Of a DNA stretch of 48,345 bases, positions 1 to 11,339 are shown in pieces. The notes beneath the pieces are model-generated. The model ran no database searches and was not told where the DNA came from. It saw only the letters and a program-made list of their open reading frames with translations. The translations under genes were made by a program, and so were the position numbers. The stretch's first letter is position 1; the number at the start of each line of letters is the position of its first letter. This DNA comes from Pseudomonadota bacterium (GTDB lineage: Bacteria; Myxococcota_A; Polyangia; Haliangiales; Haliangiaceae): contig JAKSDA010000087.1 in the NCBI GenBank assembly GCA_022360315.1, positions 1 through 48,345 on the forward strand. The letters run 5' to 3'.

Positions 1-136
1 GTGCCCAGTAGGGTCGGTCCAGCGCGTCGAGGGCAAGGCGCGAAGAGGGAGCATAGTGGGCCTACGTGACCGATGAGCAACACAGCCATCGGCGGGCTGG
101 TCGGCCGTAATGGGTACTTACTTGCGGGTCGCGGTA
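1..136 (-). repeat. Left-end copy of a ~155-bp inverted-repeat (MITE-like) element
   Basis: These bases are the near-exact reverse complement of the last 136 bases of the window, with only a few substitutions. The full copy at the right end is 155 bp and has imperfect terminal inverted repeats of about 26 bp (outer part TACCGCGACCCG). This copy lacks the outermost 19 bp because the window begins inside it. Its right terminus, CGGGTCGCGGTA, ends at 136. It has no convincing coding potential. A non-autonomous mobile element or REP-like palindrome is inferred; no transposase is encoded in the window. Confidence 0.85.
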
Positions 137-386
137 CTCAGCGAGCTTCGGGTTGGGCCGCAGCTATCCACTTGGTTCACGATGAACGGAGCGAGATGCT
201 TGTTTACCAGTTCGAGAGTGGTAAACTGCAGCCGATCACGCTCAACCTCCTGACCCCCTCACGAGGAGGTTTGCGGGTTGCGCTGGAGTCCAAAAATGCC
301 TCGTGAGCGGGTCGAGGGTTGCACTCGAAACCTCCGACCTCCAAAATACAATTCGGCGGCGGGAGATCGAGTGGCGAAACGGGACT

Positions 387-1346
387 CTACTCGTCGTCCC
401 AGGAGTGATGCTCCTGCAGGTGGCGCAACAGCCTCTGTAGCCCGTCGGCGTCGAGAGTGTCGATCCTGGCCTCGCGTGCCTGGGTGAGCGCGATGTCGAA
501 GACCTGGCACAGAGCGCGTACTCCCTGTCGAATTCCTGTCTCGACACCTTCGGACTTGCCCTGGTCGTAGCCCTCGGACTTGCCCTGGTCGTAGCCCTCG
601 GACTTGCCCTGGTCGTAGCCCTCGGACTTGCCCTGGTCGTAGCCCTCGTCGTAACTGTGGGTTTGCAGCTCGACTATGATCGGATTGCCCCGGTCGATGA
701 GCCCGCGGGCAACTGCGTTGTCGGCCTCGACCGCTTCGATCAAAGCGCGCACTTTCAACGGCCGGCGCAAACAGCGGTCTTTGATATGCGAATCGCCCTT
801 CAGGATTTTCCAGCCGTCCTTGCGCGCCGACCACTCCGCGACCGGACCGGCCTTTACATGTTCAGCACCACCGCGCGTCTCGACCCGGACATGGATGGCA
901 AATACCCGGCGCACACCCCGACGGAGCAAATAGCGGGCGCGTTTGGCCAGACTGGCCTCGCTCTGCGTATGCTTGACCTCGAACGACAGCTCTTCGAGAT
1001 GGCGGTGGCCCTCGGCATCGGTGCCCTGTTTGCGAATGCACGCGTCAGTGGCGAAGTCGTTGTCGTGAGAAACCCGGGTGAGCAACTCGGTCGAGCCCAC
1101 ATAGCCGTCGGCCACATTGGCCCGCAGGACATACGCAATGTCGAACTGACGGTCGGCATGGGGTGGGCCCGATGGCGCTACCTGAATGATCTGACCGTCG
1201 ATCATCTCCCGATCGCTCTCGGGCTCGACCACGTGCTCGTCCGGCGGCGGGAATTCCGGCTTGCCCGCACCGGGCAGCTCCACGCGAACCGGACGGCTCG
1301 CACCGGGTGCGAGAATCATGGAAGCATGGGGTGTGTCACGACTCAT
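387..1346 (-). CDS. PD-(D/E)XK nuclease-like protein (Uma2/DUF820-like) with a tandem octapeptide
   Basis: A protein of about 319 residues. The middle resembles the Uma2/DUF820 restriction-endonuclease-like fold: an Asp at about residue 101 (TDAC) is followed by a Glu-x-Lys (SFEVK, E123 and K125), then a helix rich in basic residues and a strand (RRVFAIHV). These would be the metal-binding residues. Near the C-terminus, GYDQGKSE is repeated four times, encoded by a perfect 24-bp tandem repeat, then comes a helical tail. The start at 1346 (MSRDTPH) is chosen because the in-frame extension runs into a dispersed repeat. No strong ribosome site is visible. The cellular role of such proteins is unknown; a link to mobile DNA or defence is only a guess. 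Confidence 0.75.
   Translation of the reverse strand: MSRDTPHASMILAPGASRPVRVELPGAGKPEFPPPDEHVVEPESDREMIDGQIIQVAPSGPPHADRQFDIAYVLRANVADGYVGSTELLTRVSHDNDFATDACIRKQGTDAEGHRHLEELSFEVKHTQSEASLAKRARYLLRRGVRRVFAIHVRVETRGGAEHVKAGPVAEWSARKDGWKILKGDSHIKDRCLRRPLKVRALIEAVEADNAVARGLIDRGNPIIVELQTHSYDEGYDQGKSEGYDQGKSEGYDQGKSEGYDQGKSEGVETGIRQGVRALCQVFDIALTQAREARIDTLDADGLQRLLRHLQEHHSWDDE
552..647 (-). repeat. 24-bp tandem repeat, four units, inside the PD-(D/E)XK gene
   Basis: Four consecutive 24-bp units without visible mismatch encode (GYDQGKSE)4. The unit length is a multiple of three, so changes in copy number would keep the reading frame and alter only the length of the hydrophilic spacer. The near-perfect DNA identity suggests recent expansion. 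Confidence 0.9.
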
Positions 1347-1450
1347 AGCCGACCTGAAAGGTAGCACAAAAAAAGACGCTCGCGGAGGTTGCGTGGCAGT
1401 CTCTATACCGATGCCGCCGAGCGGCATATGCGACCTGCCGATCGCATGCG

Positions 1451-1525
1451 AGGTCGGCCGGAAGGCCCGTAAGGAATGCGAAGCGGAGTTCTGGCGGAGC
1501 GGCGGGCGCGCGGCTATTCGATCGG
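1451..1525 (-). repeat. Dispersed ~75-bp repeat, copy A
   Basis: On the minus strand this stretch begins CGATCGAATAGCC, continues through GAACTCCGCTTCGCATT and ends in CCGGCCGA. The same order of blocks recurs at 43516-43594 and 46505-46579 on the plus strand. It lies about 105-180 bp upstream of the PD-(D/E)XK gene, in the same orientation as that gene. It has no protein-coding signature. A REP-type or short mobile element is inferred. Confidence 0.75.
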
Positions 1526-1602
1526 AAATGCCGGCGACTGGACGTCCTGGCAGGGAATGCTGAGCAGTGTTCTGGCTGAATATTAGCGGCCAGGACGATC
1601 AA

Positions 1603-2295
1603 TCAGAACCGATAGCTCGCCGACAGTCCCATGTGCACGCCGGAAGCGACCAGGTCGTGTTCTTGACGAGACACCCGCACATACCGCAATTCGCCAATGA
1701 CACCGATGTTATTCCATACCTGATACTGGGCGCCGGCACCGACGTGAATATGACTGGTGGTGAAGTCCAGGTTTGTATTGCCACTTTTGGCCTTTTCGCC
1801 GCCGCGCCCATAACCGCCACGACCGTAAAGCTCTACTCCGTAGAGGTCTACGACGTGAACAATGCCACTGGCAGTGATCGGACTGAGAGTCCGCTTGCGG
1901 TTGTTACCGGCCAACGTGACGTTGAGCTTGCGGGTGCCGAGCTCGACCTCCCAGCGCGAGTTGATGCGAAAACGGGCAAAAACCCCCCAGCCATTGAGAC
2001 TCTCGGCGCTGGCGTTGGGCGTGTCGCCCGAGTCCAAGTCGCCGGTGACAAGCTGGAAACCAAAGGTAAAGCGACGAAGTATTTGCTGAGCGCGGCTTTC
2101 ATTTTGCGGCGCTCCGTCCGAAGTGGGCAGTGCCGGCTGCGCTGCCGGCGCAGGTTGAATCGCTGGGGCTGACTGAGGTACGACCGCAGGCTGCGCGGAT
2201 GGCGCCGGCTGCGTGACTGCAGACGGCTGCGCTGCTGCAATGGTGACCGAGCTGAAAAGAAAAACGCCAGCAAGAAGTGTCGTGCGTAGGGCCAT
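1603..2295 (-). CDS. Outer-membrane beta-barrel-like protein with a Pro/Ala/Gln-rich linker
   Basis: A protein of 230 residues that I cannot assign to a named family. The start at 2295 is supported by GGAG seven bases upstream and by the Sec signal peptide that begins there (MALRTTLLAGVF...AAAQ). After cleavage comes a linker of about 50 residues built from QPAP/QPAV-type repeats, then about 150 residues of alternating polar and aromatic strands (FTFGFQLVTGD, WGVFARFRINSRWEVELG, MGLSASYRF). The protein ends in Phe, as small outer-membrane barrels usually do. An integral outer-membrane barrel, possibly OmpA-like without a peptidoglycan-binding domain, is likely. It appears to be a single-gene unit transcribed away from the acyl-CoA operon. 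Confidence 0.75.
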   Translation of the reverse strand: MALRTTLLAGVFLFSSVTIAAAQPSAVTQPAPSAQPAVVPQSAPAIQPAPAAQPALPTSDGAPQNESRAQQILRRFTFGFQLVTGDLDSGDTPNASAESLNGWGVFARFRINSRWEVELGTRKLNVTLAGNNRKRTLSPITASGIVHVVDLYGVELYGRGGYGRGGEKAKSGNTNLDFTTSHIHVGAGAQYQVWNNIGVIGELRYVRVSRQEHDLVASGVHMGLSASYRF

Positions 2296-2668
2296 GTGAC
2301 AACTCCGACAGGAAGAGGTGTGGCGAGAACTAGTACAATCCCCATGCCAAGCCTGCGTCAGAGTAAGCTGTCGTGATCGCAGATCCGGCATCGTGTCTCG
2401 CGTGATGACTTTTGGCCATAGATGTGAAGGGGTGTTCACAGTTGAGGGCTGACAGAGAGGATGGTGACCAGCCGGGCAGCGTCTGGCGACATGCTGGACA
2501 GAAGATGCTGCAGGAGAGCAACGGCCACACTCTCACCATCACTCTGTATTCTCCGATTGATGGCCGCGCAGTGCCAGCGCATTTGCGTGTGGCCCGGTTG
2601 ATTTCACTGCCCTGGACAGATACCGGGACGTGCGTACCGGATCGAATCGCGATTGGCGGGCGCGGTGC
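2296..2668. other. Intergenic region between the barrel gene and the acyl-CoA operon
   Basis: This 373-bp stretch lies between two minus-strand genes. It contains the 5' region and ribosome site of the barrel gene at its left edge and the 3' trailer of the acyl-CoA dehydrogenase gene at its right edge. I see no conserved reading frame, tRNA or clear terminator. Confidence 0.5.
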
Positions 2669-3895
2669 TCAGTCGGCGATTTCATCGCTTTCGCCGGGCT
2701 CGTAGAGGGACTCTTTGCCGAGGCGATCGAGGCAGATCTCGGCAGTCAAGGGCAGCATGAGCGAACCGCAGCGGCTATCGCGATAGTAGCGCTCGAGCGG
2801 CAGAGCGCGCCGGATGCTCTGGCCGCCGCAGGTCCGGATGGCCAGTCGACAGATGTCATTGCAGTGCTCCATCACAGTGTATTGAGCGGCCAGGATGCGC
2901 AGACGCTCACCCTTGTCGGGGTCGGGCCGGGCCTCGGCGAAAGCGCGCAGAAACAATGCCTCGGCTTGTTCGAGCGCGATACGCATCCGGGCCACGGCGA
3001 TCTGCTTGGTCGGATACATGCGCCGCACGACCGGCGGAATGCCGGGGACCTCGCCGCGCAAGTACCGGACGGTAAAATCGTATGCTGCTCGCGCAATACC
3101 CATGTAGCTGGGACAAAGCGTCATGAACACGTGTGGCCAGCGCCTCACCATGTGCATGTAAAGGCCGCGCGGCAAGAGCTGCTCGCTGTCCGGTACAAAG
3201 CATTGGTCGAATACGAGGTCGTACGACGAAGTCGCACGCATGCCGAGAGGATCCCAGTCGCCGACGATGCGCAGTCCGGGCGTGTCCTTGTGAATGGCCA
3301 GATACAGGGTATCGCGGCGTCTTGGCTCGCTGTCGCTACGGTGTTCGGTGACCAGGACACCGTAGTAATCCGCCGCACCGGCCAGGGAGGCAAAAATCTT
3401 CCGGCCACTGACCAGCCAACCGCCATCCACCGCCACTGCCTTGACGCCGAACGGAGCGGCCCCGACATTGGACGCATTGCCCTCGGAAAATGGCTGCGAC
3501 CAGATCGCACCGTTCTCGACCACGCGGCGAAAATGCTCGGCCCGCCGCTCGCCGTGCCGGGCGCGCTCTTCGTCGCTCATGTCGAGAGTGTCGGCCAACC
3601 TGCCCGAATACATCATCGCCATGCTGTGCATGTTGAACGTGAGCGCAGTGGCTCCACAGTAACGGCCCATCTCTGCCGCCACGAGGGCATAGGTGGCGAG
3701 GTCCACGCCCATGCCGCCGTGGCTGCGGGGCACACACAGCTCGAGCAGACCCGCGCGGCGAAGATCGTCGTAGTTGTCGCGCGGGAACACGGCGTCGCGG
3801 TCGTGAGCAGCCGCGCGCGGGGCAAATCTGTCGCGGCCGAGCGCAGCCACGAGCTCGATCAGTTCGACTTGCCGGGGACTGAAGTGCAGATCCAT
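2669..3895 (-). CDS. Acyl-CoA dehydrogenase family flavoprotein
   Basis: A protein of 408 residues, the usual length for the family. It catalyses FAD-dependent alpha,beta-desaturation of an acyl-CoA or acyl-carrier thioester. The N-terminal helical domain opens MDLHFSPRQVELIELVAALGRD. The middle beta-domain holds the flavin and substrate motifs (WSQPFSEGNASN, GGWLVSGRKIFAS, WDPLGMRATSSYDL). The C-terminal helical domain has CGGQSIRRALPLERYYRD, then LPLTAEICLDRLG; the Glu of TAEI sits where the catalytic base often lies. The start at 3895 is the first in-frame ATG after the upstream synthetase stop, 11 bp away, so the two are probably co-transcribed. Substrate chain length cannot be read from the sequence. 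With its partner it could feed beta-oxidation or make a dehydrogenated acyl unit for a specialised pathway. Confidence 0.9.
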   Translation of the reverse strand: MDLHFSPRQVELIELVAALGRDRFAPRAAAHDRDAVFPRDNYDDLRRAGLLELCVPRSHGGMGVDLATYALVAAEMGRYCGATALTFNMHSMAMMYSGRLADTLDMSDEERARHGERRAEHFRRVVENGAIWSQPFSEGNASNVGAAPFGVKAVAVDGGWLVSGRKIFASLAGAADYYGVLVTEHRSDSEPRRRDTLYLAIHKDTPGLRIVGDWDPLGMRATSSYDLVFDQCFVPDSEQLLPRGLYMHMVRRWPHVFMTLCPSYMGIARAAYDFTVRYLRGEVPGIPPVVRRMYPTKQIAVARMRIALEQAEALFLRAFAEARPDPDKGERLRILAAQYTVMEHCNDICRLAIRTCGGQSIRRALPLERYYRDSRCGSLMLPLTAEICLDRLGKESLYEPGESDEIAD

Positions 3896-3906
3896 ATGGG
3901 CACAGA

Positions 3907-5472
3907 TCAGCCGCGCTCTTTGAGCGCGAGTTTGTCGATCTTGTTGACCGCGGTCTTGGGCAGCGCAGCCATGAACTCGATGTGTTTTGGTACTTTGTAT
4001 TTGACCAGATTTTCGGCCAAATAGGAGGTGAGCTCGTCGCCCGATACCGAAGCCCCGGGCTCGATGGCGACAAAGGCCTTGACCACCTCGCCGTGGAACG
4101 GGTCGGCTATGCCCACGGTGGCGGCCTCGCGCACTGCCGGGTGGGCGAACAAGAGCTCGTCGACCTCGCGCGGATACACGTTGTAACCGCCGACGATGAT
4201 GAGCTCCTTTTTGCGATCGACCAGAAATAGCTCGCCGTCGCGGTCGAAATATCCGATGTCGCCGGTATAGAGCCAGCCGTCGCGCAATGCCGCGGCCTCT
4301 TCTCGTGGCCGGTTGCGATAGCCGCGCATGATCTGCGGGCCGCGCACACGCACCTCGCCGGGCTGATCGGGGCCGACCACGCGTGTGCCGGCCTCGAGGT
4401 CGACCACCTCGACCTCGGTGAGCGGCGGCGGTACTCCGACCGATCCGGGCTTGTAGCGGCGGTCGGCACGGCTGCACGTGATCGGGGCCCCCTCGGTCAT
4501 GCCGTAGCACTGCAAAATGGGCACACCAGTGACCTCCTGCCAGGTGCTCTGCAGATCGTCGGGACAGGGCGAGCCGCCACCAATGCAAAAACGCAAGCTG
4601 GATAGGTCGGCGGTGCGAAACTCGGGGTGGCCAGTCATGCCGATATAAATGGCCGCAGGACCGCCTTCCAGCACGGTAATGCGATGGCGCTCGACGGCCC
4701 GGATCATCGACTGTGGGCTGTAGGCCCGTTCGATGACCAAGGTGCCCCGGCCGTAGAGCGGCAACCAGGTGGCGAACTGATGGCCAAAGCCGTGAAACAT
4801 GGGCGCCACGGTGAGATAACGCTCATGGTCGAAGCGCATCGGCCACATGGTGAAAACCTGGGCAAAGAAATACGCGATGCTCTTGTGGCGGTGATTGACT
4901 CCTTTGGGCAGCCCAGTGGTGCCGCCTGTGTGGGGCAAGACCGCGAGATCCTCGGGCCCGGGCAGAGGCTCGGCAAGCGTGAGGCCGGCGTCGTCGCGCC
5001 ACGCATCGAGGTTGAGACCGCCGGCACCGAAATGCTCGACCCGGGCAATACCGGCCTGGCGGGCACACTCGGTGGCCCCCTCGAGCCAGGCCTCATCGCA
5101 CAGCAGTACAGACGGCGCATCGCTCTTCAACTGCGGAACCAGCTCGGCCGGCGGACAACTCGGATTGAGCGGCGCTATCTGAGCTCGCGCCGCCATGATC
5201 CCCTGCATGGTCACGGCAAACTCGATCGAGTTGCTCATCAGGGTCGCCACCCGCTGTCCCGCCACATCGTACCGGGCCAGATGACCGGCCAATCCAGCAG
5301 CACAGCGCAGATACTCGGCGTAGCTCAGGCTGTCGTCGCCACACATGAGCGCTGTGCGTTCGGGAGCCCGTTCGGCAGCCTCGACAAGAGCATGGACCAC
5401 CGATGGCAACACCGAAGCCCGGGGATGCAAATTCACCTGGTGCGTTGCGGCAGCATGCTGCTCGTTCTCCAT
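3907..5472 (-). CDS. Acyl-CoA synthetase, class I adenylate-forming enzyme
   Basis: A protein of 521 residues, typical for fatty-acyl or aryl-acid:CoA ligases. It would activate a carboxylate with ATP and transfer it to CoA in the cytosol. All core motifs are present: the phosphate loop HTGGTTGLPKG near residue 185, CYGMTEGAPIT in the middle, then YTGDIGYFDRDGELFLVDRKK and GGYNVYPREVDELL, which form the hinge to the C-terminal lid. The final PKTAVNKIDK contains the catalytic lysine. The ATG at 5472 is preceded by GAGG at good spacing. It is the first gene of the pair and presumably supplies the CoA ester oxidised by the dehydrogenase. The acid specificity is unknown. Confidence 0.9.
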   Translation of the reverse strand: MENEQHAAATHQVNLHPRASVLPSVVHALVEAAERAPERTALMCGDDSLSYAEYLRCAAGLAGHLARYDVAGQRVATLMSNSIEFAVTMQGIMAARAQIAPLNPSCPPAELVPQLKSDAPSVLLCDEAWLEGATECARQAGIARVEHFGAGGLNLDAWRDDAGLTLAEPLPGPEDLAVLPHTGGTTGLPKGVNHRHKSIAYFFAQVFTMWPMRFDHERYLTVAPMFHGFGHQFATWLPLYGRGTLVIERAYSPQSMIRAVERHRITVLEGGPAAIYIGMTGHPEFRTADLSSLRFCIGGGSPCPDDLQSTWQEVTGVPILQCYGMTEGAPITCSRADRRYKPGSVGVPPPLTEVEVVDLEAGTRVVGPDQPGEVRVRGPQIMRGYRNRPREEAAALRDGWLYTGDIGYFDRDGELFLVDRKKELIIVGGYNVYPREVDELLFAHPAVREAATVGIADPFHGEVVKAFVAIEPGASVSGDELTSYLAENLVKYKVPKHIEFMAALPKTAVNKIDKLALKERG

Positions 5473-5645
5473 ACGATCCTCGCGATTGACCTCATCGTAT
5501 CACCGCCCGAGGCCCGCCTGTCCCGGTCCCCGCCCCGGTCCCCAAGGGGTCTTTTTTCTTCTTTTTCAACCATTTGAAATTGCGGTGCTTTTTAAGTCAT
5601 GTGGACAGTCGCGGGGATCGAGAGCACTGGTATCATGGCCGCGTC

Positions 5646-6998
5646 GTGTCAGATCAGGATCACAAGAAAACAGAACGCGCGGCCCGCGAGCGTTTCGAGC
5701 GGGCCATGGTCGAGCTTCGCGAGGGTACCTACCGGTTCGCGTCGAAAGTGCGCGGGCAGGCCGGGATCATCGTGGAGGAGCTCATCGATCCCGACGGCGA
5801 GACTGTACTGGCTCTCGCCGATGTGGAGGGAGACGCGGGGGCACTGGCGCTGGCGTTTCCCCTCGACCTCATCACGTTCGAGACCTGGCTCTTTGGCCAG
5901 ATCGGCGATCAGGAAGAGCTCGATATCGAGCTTGACGCGCACTGGCAGCTGTGGTTCAACTTCGGGGCGTGGATCGGCGAGACGTTGCGGCGCCGCCACG
6001 GCGGCCATTGGCTCACCATGAGCGACGATCCCAGGACGTGGCGGCTCGGCTTCTCCAAGGTCATGCTCGAGATCGCACCGTTTGGGTTTGCCGAGCAATT
6101 GCTCCGCATGGGCCAGGGCGGGGCGCAGAAATTGGTCGGCGAGATCGAGCGGCTGCGCATGATGCACGCAGAGCAGAAAGAGCGCGATAAGGGCAAAGAA
6201 ATCGATCGATTCACTGCCGAACACTATGTCCGCATGCACACCATTCCGCTCGGACAGTGGCTGGTCATGGACTTTCGTCAACTCGAGCGGCTGTGGAACC
6301 ACGCCGCGGCGCGCGACCTGGTCAGGGAAATCAAAAAACAAGCCAGGCGACTCGGCCAGCAAAACACGCCGGTCGTGGCTCAGATCATCGAGGCGCTGGG
6401 CAAGGCGGCACAGGACAAGCCGATCGGCCAGCAAGGGGGCGACCGGGCCCTGTTCGAGGCCGTGGCGCAGATCGTGGCCTCGCGCCGGGCCGCCTCGCCG
6501 GTCGCCATCGACGTGCTCGAAAACTACGTCTTGCCGACCATGCACATCGGACTGCCCGATCGGTTTCCGTCGCTCACCGACGATGACCTCGCCGAGTTGC
6601 GCAAGGGTATTGAGCTCTACGCGTTGTTCATCAGGGTGACGCCCACCAAGTACGAGGCTGAAAAAGACGGTTTTCTCGGCTCTATCCCCCACGAAGATCT
6701 GTCGTCGCCGTACGGTGATCGCAAAACCCTCGAAGTCAACCAGGGCGACTGGGTCGTGCTCGATACCAAGCGCTTCAAAAAAATGCTGCTCGACTTCGAT
6801 TCCCGGCGACTGCTCGACAAGTACGACCACTTCATCAAGTACCTTCGCTCCAACCCGAAAGCGCCGCGCCAGCGCGACGACGGACGCTATCTGGCCGAAA
6901 CCGTGGCCAATGCTCTGGTCGATCTCAAGGCGAGCCTGGTAGCGGCGAGCAAAGAAGGTCACTCGCTGCTCTTTCGTATGCTGCCGCCGCCGGGATGA
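5646..6998 (+). CDS. Conserved hypothetical protein, ~450 residues
   Basis: I do not recognise a family. The GTG at 5646 is a plausible start because the charged sequence [20 protein letters not shown] follows it; the longer in-frame extension is less protein-like. The protein is soluble-looking, without signal peptide or membrane segments. It is rich in charged helices (an [22 protein letters not shown] stretch near residue 195) and has a Trp-rich region near residues 100-130 ([14 protein letters not shown]). It is transcribed divergently from the acyl-CoA operon, with only about 170 bp between the starts, so the promoters may share the region. No function is proposed. Confidence 0.75.
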   Translation: MSDQDHKKTERAARERFERAMVELREGTYRFASKVRGQAGIIVEELIDPDGETVLALADVEGDAGALALAFPLDLITFETWLFGQIGDQEELDIELDAHWQLWFNFGAWIGETLRRRHGGHWLTMSDDPRTWRLGFSKVMLEIAPFGFAEQLLRMGQGGAQKLVGEIERLRMMHAEQKERDKGKEIDRFTAEHYVRMHTIPLGQWLVMDFRQLERLWNHAAARDLVREIKKQARRLGQQNTPVVAQIIEALGKAAQDKPIGQQGGDRALFEAVAQIVASRRAASPVAIDVLENYVLPTMHIGLPDRFPSLTDDDLAELRKGIELYALFIRVTPTKYEAEKDGFLGSIPHEDLSSPYGDRKTLEVNQGDWVVLDTKRFKKMLLDFDSRRLLDKYDHFIKYLRSNPKAPRQRDDGRYLAETVANALVDLKASLVAASKEGHSLLFRMLPPPG

Positions 6999-7065
6999 TC
7001 ACCGGACATTGATTTAAGACATTGATTCTTGACGATATCGATACATCGGTGAGCCAGCTCGGTAT

Positions 7066-9111
<2,046 letters not shown>

Positions 9112-9171
9112 GTCGACAACCAGCGGAATCTCGCGCCGCGACGGTGCTAGCTGCTAGCGAGAGAGTTTCGG

Positions 9172-10119
9172 TCAGGTCGCGCTACTCTCGGAAGGGCTGC
9201 TCGATGTGAGCTCGACCGGTGCCGAGTCCACCGATCCCGAATCGATCACCGCCGGCTCCATGACCCCCGACTCGACCGATGCTGCTTCCATCGCTCCCAG
9301 CTCGGTCTCCGCGGTTTCCGATGCGCTCACTGCAGACTCGCTCAGCGCAGACTCGCTCGCCGCAGATTCGGTGGCACCGGAATTGCCCGACCCCGACTCG
9401 GCCGTATGACCTGTTTGTTCGTTCTCGGCCAGCTCGGACAGTTTGGCCTCCAACTCACCGATGCGCGAGGCCAACAATCTGAGTTCTTTGTGCATGCCGG
9501 AAAATGGAGAGATACCCCCCACGACGTTGCGAATGCGGTCGTCGACTCGTTTTTGCCATTCTTCAATGGTGCGCTGGCTCTGCTGGATCCACTCGCGAAA
9601 TTCGAGCAGGCCGTCGCGCGACCGCTTGACCATACCGCCACCGTCGGCGTTGTCATGGCCGGGCGCCGGAGCTGTTTCCGCCTCTCCGTCACCGGCCTGA
9701 AAAGCTGCTCCCGACACCGGTGGGGACGTGCCGTCGTGCACGGTAGAATCCTCGCCCGCTTCGTCTTTGCGAGCTTCCTCGTCCTTTCGTCGGGGCAGAA
9801 TACTGGTGACACGACGCTGGGCCTCGGTGACCCGGCGCTGAGCTTCGGTGACCAGCTGCGCAAACGACTCGCCCCCGTTCTGGATGATGTTACGCATCGC
9901 CTGTAAGGGCAGAAAGCTCCGCTGCTTCTTCTCTTCTTCAAAGATGATCTGCGCCAGTGTCACCGACGTGAGATCTTCTTTGGACTTGTTGTCGATGATC
10001 TTGACGTCGTCGCCATTGCGGATCATTTCTGATATCTGATCAAGCGTGACGTAGCGCGAGTGCTGCGTGTCGTACAGCTTGCGATTGGCGTATCGCTTTA
10101 TAATGCGCACTTCATTCAT
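9172..10119 (-). CDS. PhaR-type polyhydroxyalkanoate accumulation regulator
   Basis: A protein of 315 residues. Residues 1-65 match the PHB/PHA accumulation regulator DNA-binding domain (MNEVRIIKRYANRKLYDT, YVTLDQISEMIRNGDDVKIIDNKSKEDLTSVTLAQIIFEEEKK). These proteins sense PHA granules and repress phasin genes. The start at 10119 has GAGAGG six bases upstream. Next come two copies of VTEAQRR from a 21-bp duplication, an acidic linker, then a coiled-coil-like helix (REWIQQSQRTIEEWQKRVDDRIRNV, and a heptad region near residue 245). The last ~80 residues are Ser/Ala/Glu low complexity. The typical family member is shorter, so the tail is an extension. No PHA synthase or phasin gene is nearby, so the target is unknown. 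Confidence 0.85.
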   Translation of the reverse strand: MNEVRIIKRYANRKLYDTQHSRYVTLDQISEMIRNGDDVKIIDNKSKEDLTSVTLAQIIFEEEKKQRSFLPLQAMRNIIQNGGESFAQLVTEAQRRVTEAQRRVTSILPRRKDEEARKDEAGEDSTVHDGTSPPVSGAAFQAGDGEAETAPAPGHDNADGGGMVKRSRDGLLEFREWIQQSQRTIEEWQKRVDDRIRNVVGGISPFSGMHKELRLLASRIGELEAKLSELAENEQTGHTAESGSGNSGATESAASESALSESAVSASETAETELGAMEAASVESGVMEPAVIDSGSVDSAPVELTSSSPSESSAT

Positions 10120-10201
10120 GGGGTCCCTCTCGTCTGTTTTCCAAAAGCGGCACGATTTCATGCATATCACGCACCGCGTAACGGCACAATGAGGGGCACA
10201 C

Positions 10202-11011
10202 GTGTCAGGTCCGACAAATGAGACAACCAGTTCCCGCAACGCTGCCCTCGGCGCAACCCGGGCGGCTGAAATCGTTCAGAAATTGCGGCCCATCGTGGCG
10301 CTGCGCATGCGCTGTGTGATCCTCTCCGAACACGTGGCCACGCTGACCGCCACTGCAGCGGTGGACGCATTGGCCGCTCTGGTTTCCCGGGCCACTCGGC
10401 GCAACGACGCCGACTACCTGCTGGCGCTGGAATGTCTCATCGCGATGCTCAGCGACCCCGCGCTTCTGCCCTATCAATCCCGCGCGGCGCTCTATGCTGC
10501 TGCCAAGGAACGCGGCCACGACGCGATCCGGCGCCTCTTGTTCGAGATCTCACCCGATCTCTCACCCGGGGCAACGCTCGCCGGTCCAGCCGAGACGTCC
10601 ACTGGAGAACGGTCGGTTGTCCCCACTGGTCGACCGCTGACTCTGGGCGAGCGCAAGTCGCTGGCCCGGGCGCACCAGCGCGACTTGCTCAGCCATTTGC
10701 TCCGCGATCCCCACCCGGACGTGATCCGCATTTTGCTGGGCAATCCCCATCTCACCGAGGCCGATGTACTGTCCCTGGCCTCTCGCCGGCCAGCGTCGGG
10801 CGCGGCGCTGAGCGAGATTGCGGCCAGCCAGCGCTGGATTGCGCGCTATCCGGTCAAGCGGGCACTGGTCAAGAATCCATACACTCCGCTGGTCCTCGCC
10901 ATACGCCTGGCCACAACGCTGCGGCCCGGCGATCTGCGCGATGTCGCCGGCGATCCCCGCCTCAATACTCTGTTGCGAGAGCACGCCGCCGGACTGGTCG
11001 CCTCGCCGTGA
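10202..11011 (+). CDS. HEAT-like helical repeat hypothetical protein
   Basis: A protein of 269 residues. The GTG start at 10202 has GAGGGG five bases upstream. It is all-helical in appearance, with no signal peptide or membrane span. The C-terminal half carries repeated two-helix units (RDPHPDVIRILLGNPHLTEADVLSLASRRP and SQRWIARYPVKRALVKNPYTPLVLAIRLATTL), a pattern I associate with HEAT-like proteins of delta-type bacteria. It is divergent from the phaR-like gene with an 82-bp gap, so the two may share a control region. Such repeats bind other proteins; no partner can be named. Confidence 0.75.
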   Translation: MSGPTNETTSSRNAALGATRAAEIVQKLRPIVALRMRCVILSEHVATLTATAAVDALAALVSRATRRNDADYLLALECLIAMLSDPALLPYQSRAALYAAAKERGHDAIRRLLFEISPDLSPGATLAGPAETSTGERSVVPTGRPLTLGERKSLARAHQRDLLSHLLRDPHPDVIRILLGNPHLTEADVLSLASRRPASGAALSEIAASQRWIARYPVKRALVKNPYTPLVLAIRLATTLRPGDLRDVAGDPRLNTLLREHAAGLVASP

Positions 11012-11075
11012 AAGCTCGCAGCCGGGTCGCGCGCAGCACCCGAAAACCGGTTTCCCCGCCTGATGCCGGCGTGAA

Positions 11076-11339
11076 TCAGTCGTCAGCCGCGGCTTTGCGG
11101 ACCTTGCTGTCCACCACTTCGGCCTCGGCAATGTCCTCTTCAGAGTCTTTGAGCTCGGCTCGTTTCTGTGAAGAAAGCTCTTTCTTCTCGGAAACTTCGA
11201 TCTCGTCATTGGCACCGGCTGTACGCCGGAAATTCTTGATGCTGCGGCCCAGTGCATCGCCGATCGCCGGCAGCTTTCCAGCACCAAATATCAGCAAAAC
11301 AATGGCCAGAATGATAAGTAGCTCGCCCATTCCGGGCAT
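11076..11339 (-). CDS. tatA: Twin-arginine translocase TatA/TatE-type subunit
   Basis: A protein of 87 residues, the usual size. The N-terminus MPGMGELLIILAIVLLIFGAGKLP is the classic short membrane helix ending in FGxxKLP, followed by the amphipathic helix (IGDALGRSIKNFRR) and a charged tail. TatA oligomers form the pore that exports folded Tat substrates across the inner membrane. AGGAG lies six bases upstream of the ATG. No tatB or tatC is nearby, which is common when tatA is a lone gene. It converges with the HEAT-like gene, about 64 bp apart. Confidence 0.92.
   Translation of the reverse strand: MPGMGELLIILAIVLLIFGAGKLPAIGDALGRSIKNFRRTAGANDEIEVSEKKELSSQKRAELKDSEEDIAEAEVVDSKVRKAAADD

Noticed and set aside
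73..306. A short plus-strand reading frame at the left end
   Set aside because: Its first third is the terminal repeat element and the rest has no recognisable motif or ribosome site.
2630..4024. A 464-residue plus-strand frame opposite the acyl-CoA dehydrogenase
   Set aside because: Antisense shadow; the minus-strand protein has complete family motifs.
5535..5565. A small CCCCAAGGGG hairpin followed by a T run, like a terminator
   Set aside because: It lies between divergent starts with no plus-strand gene upstream to terminate, and the stem is only four pairs.
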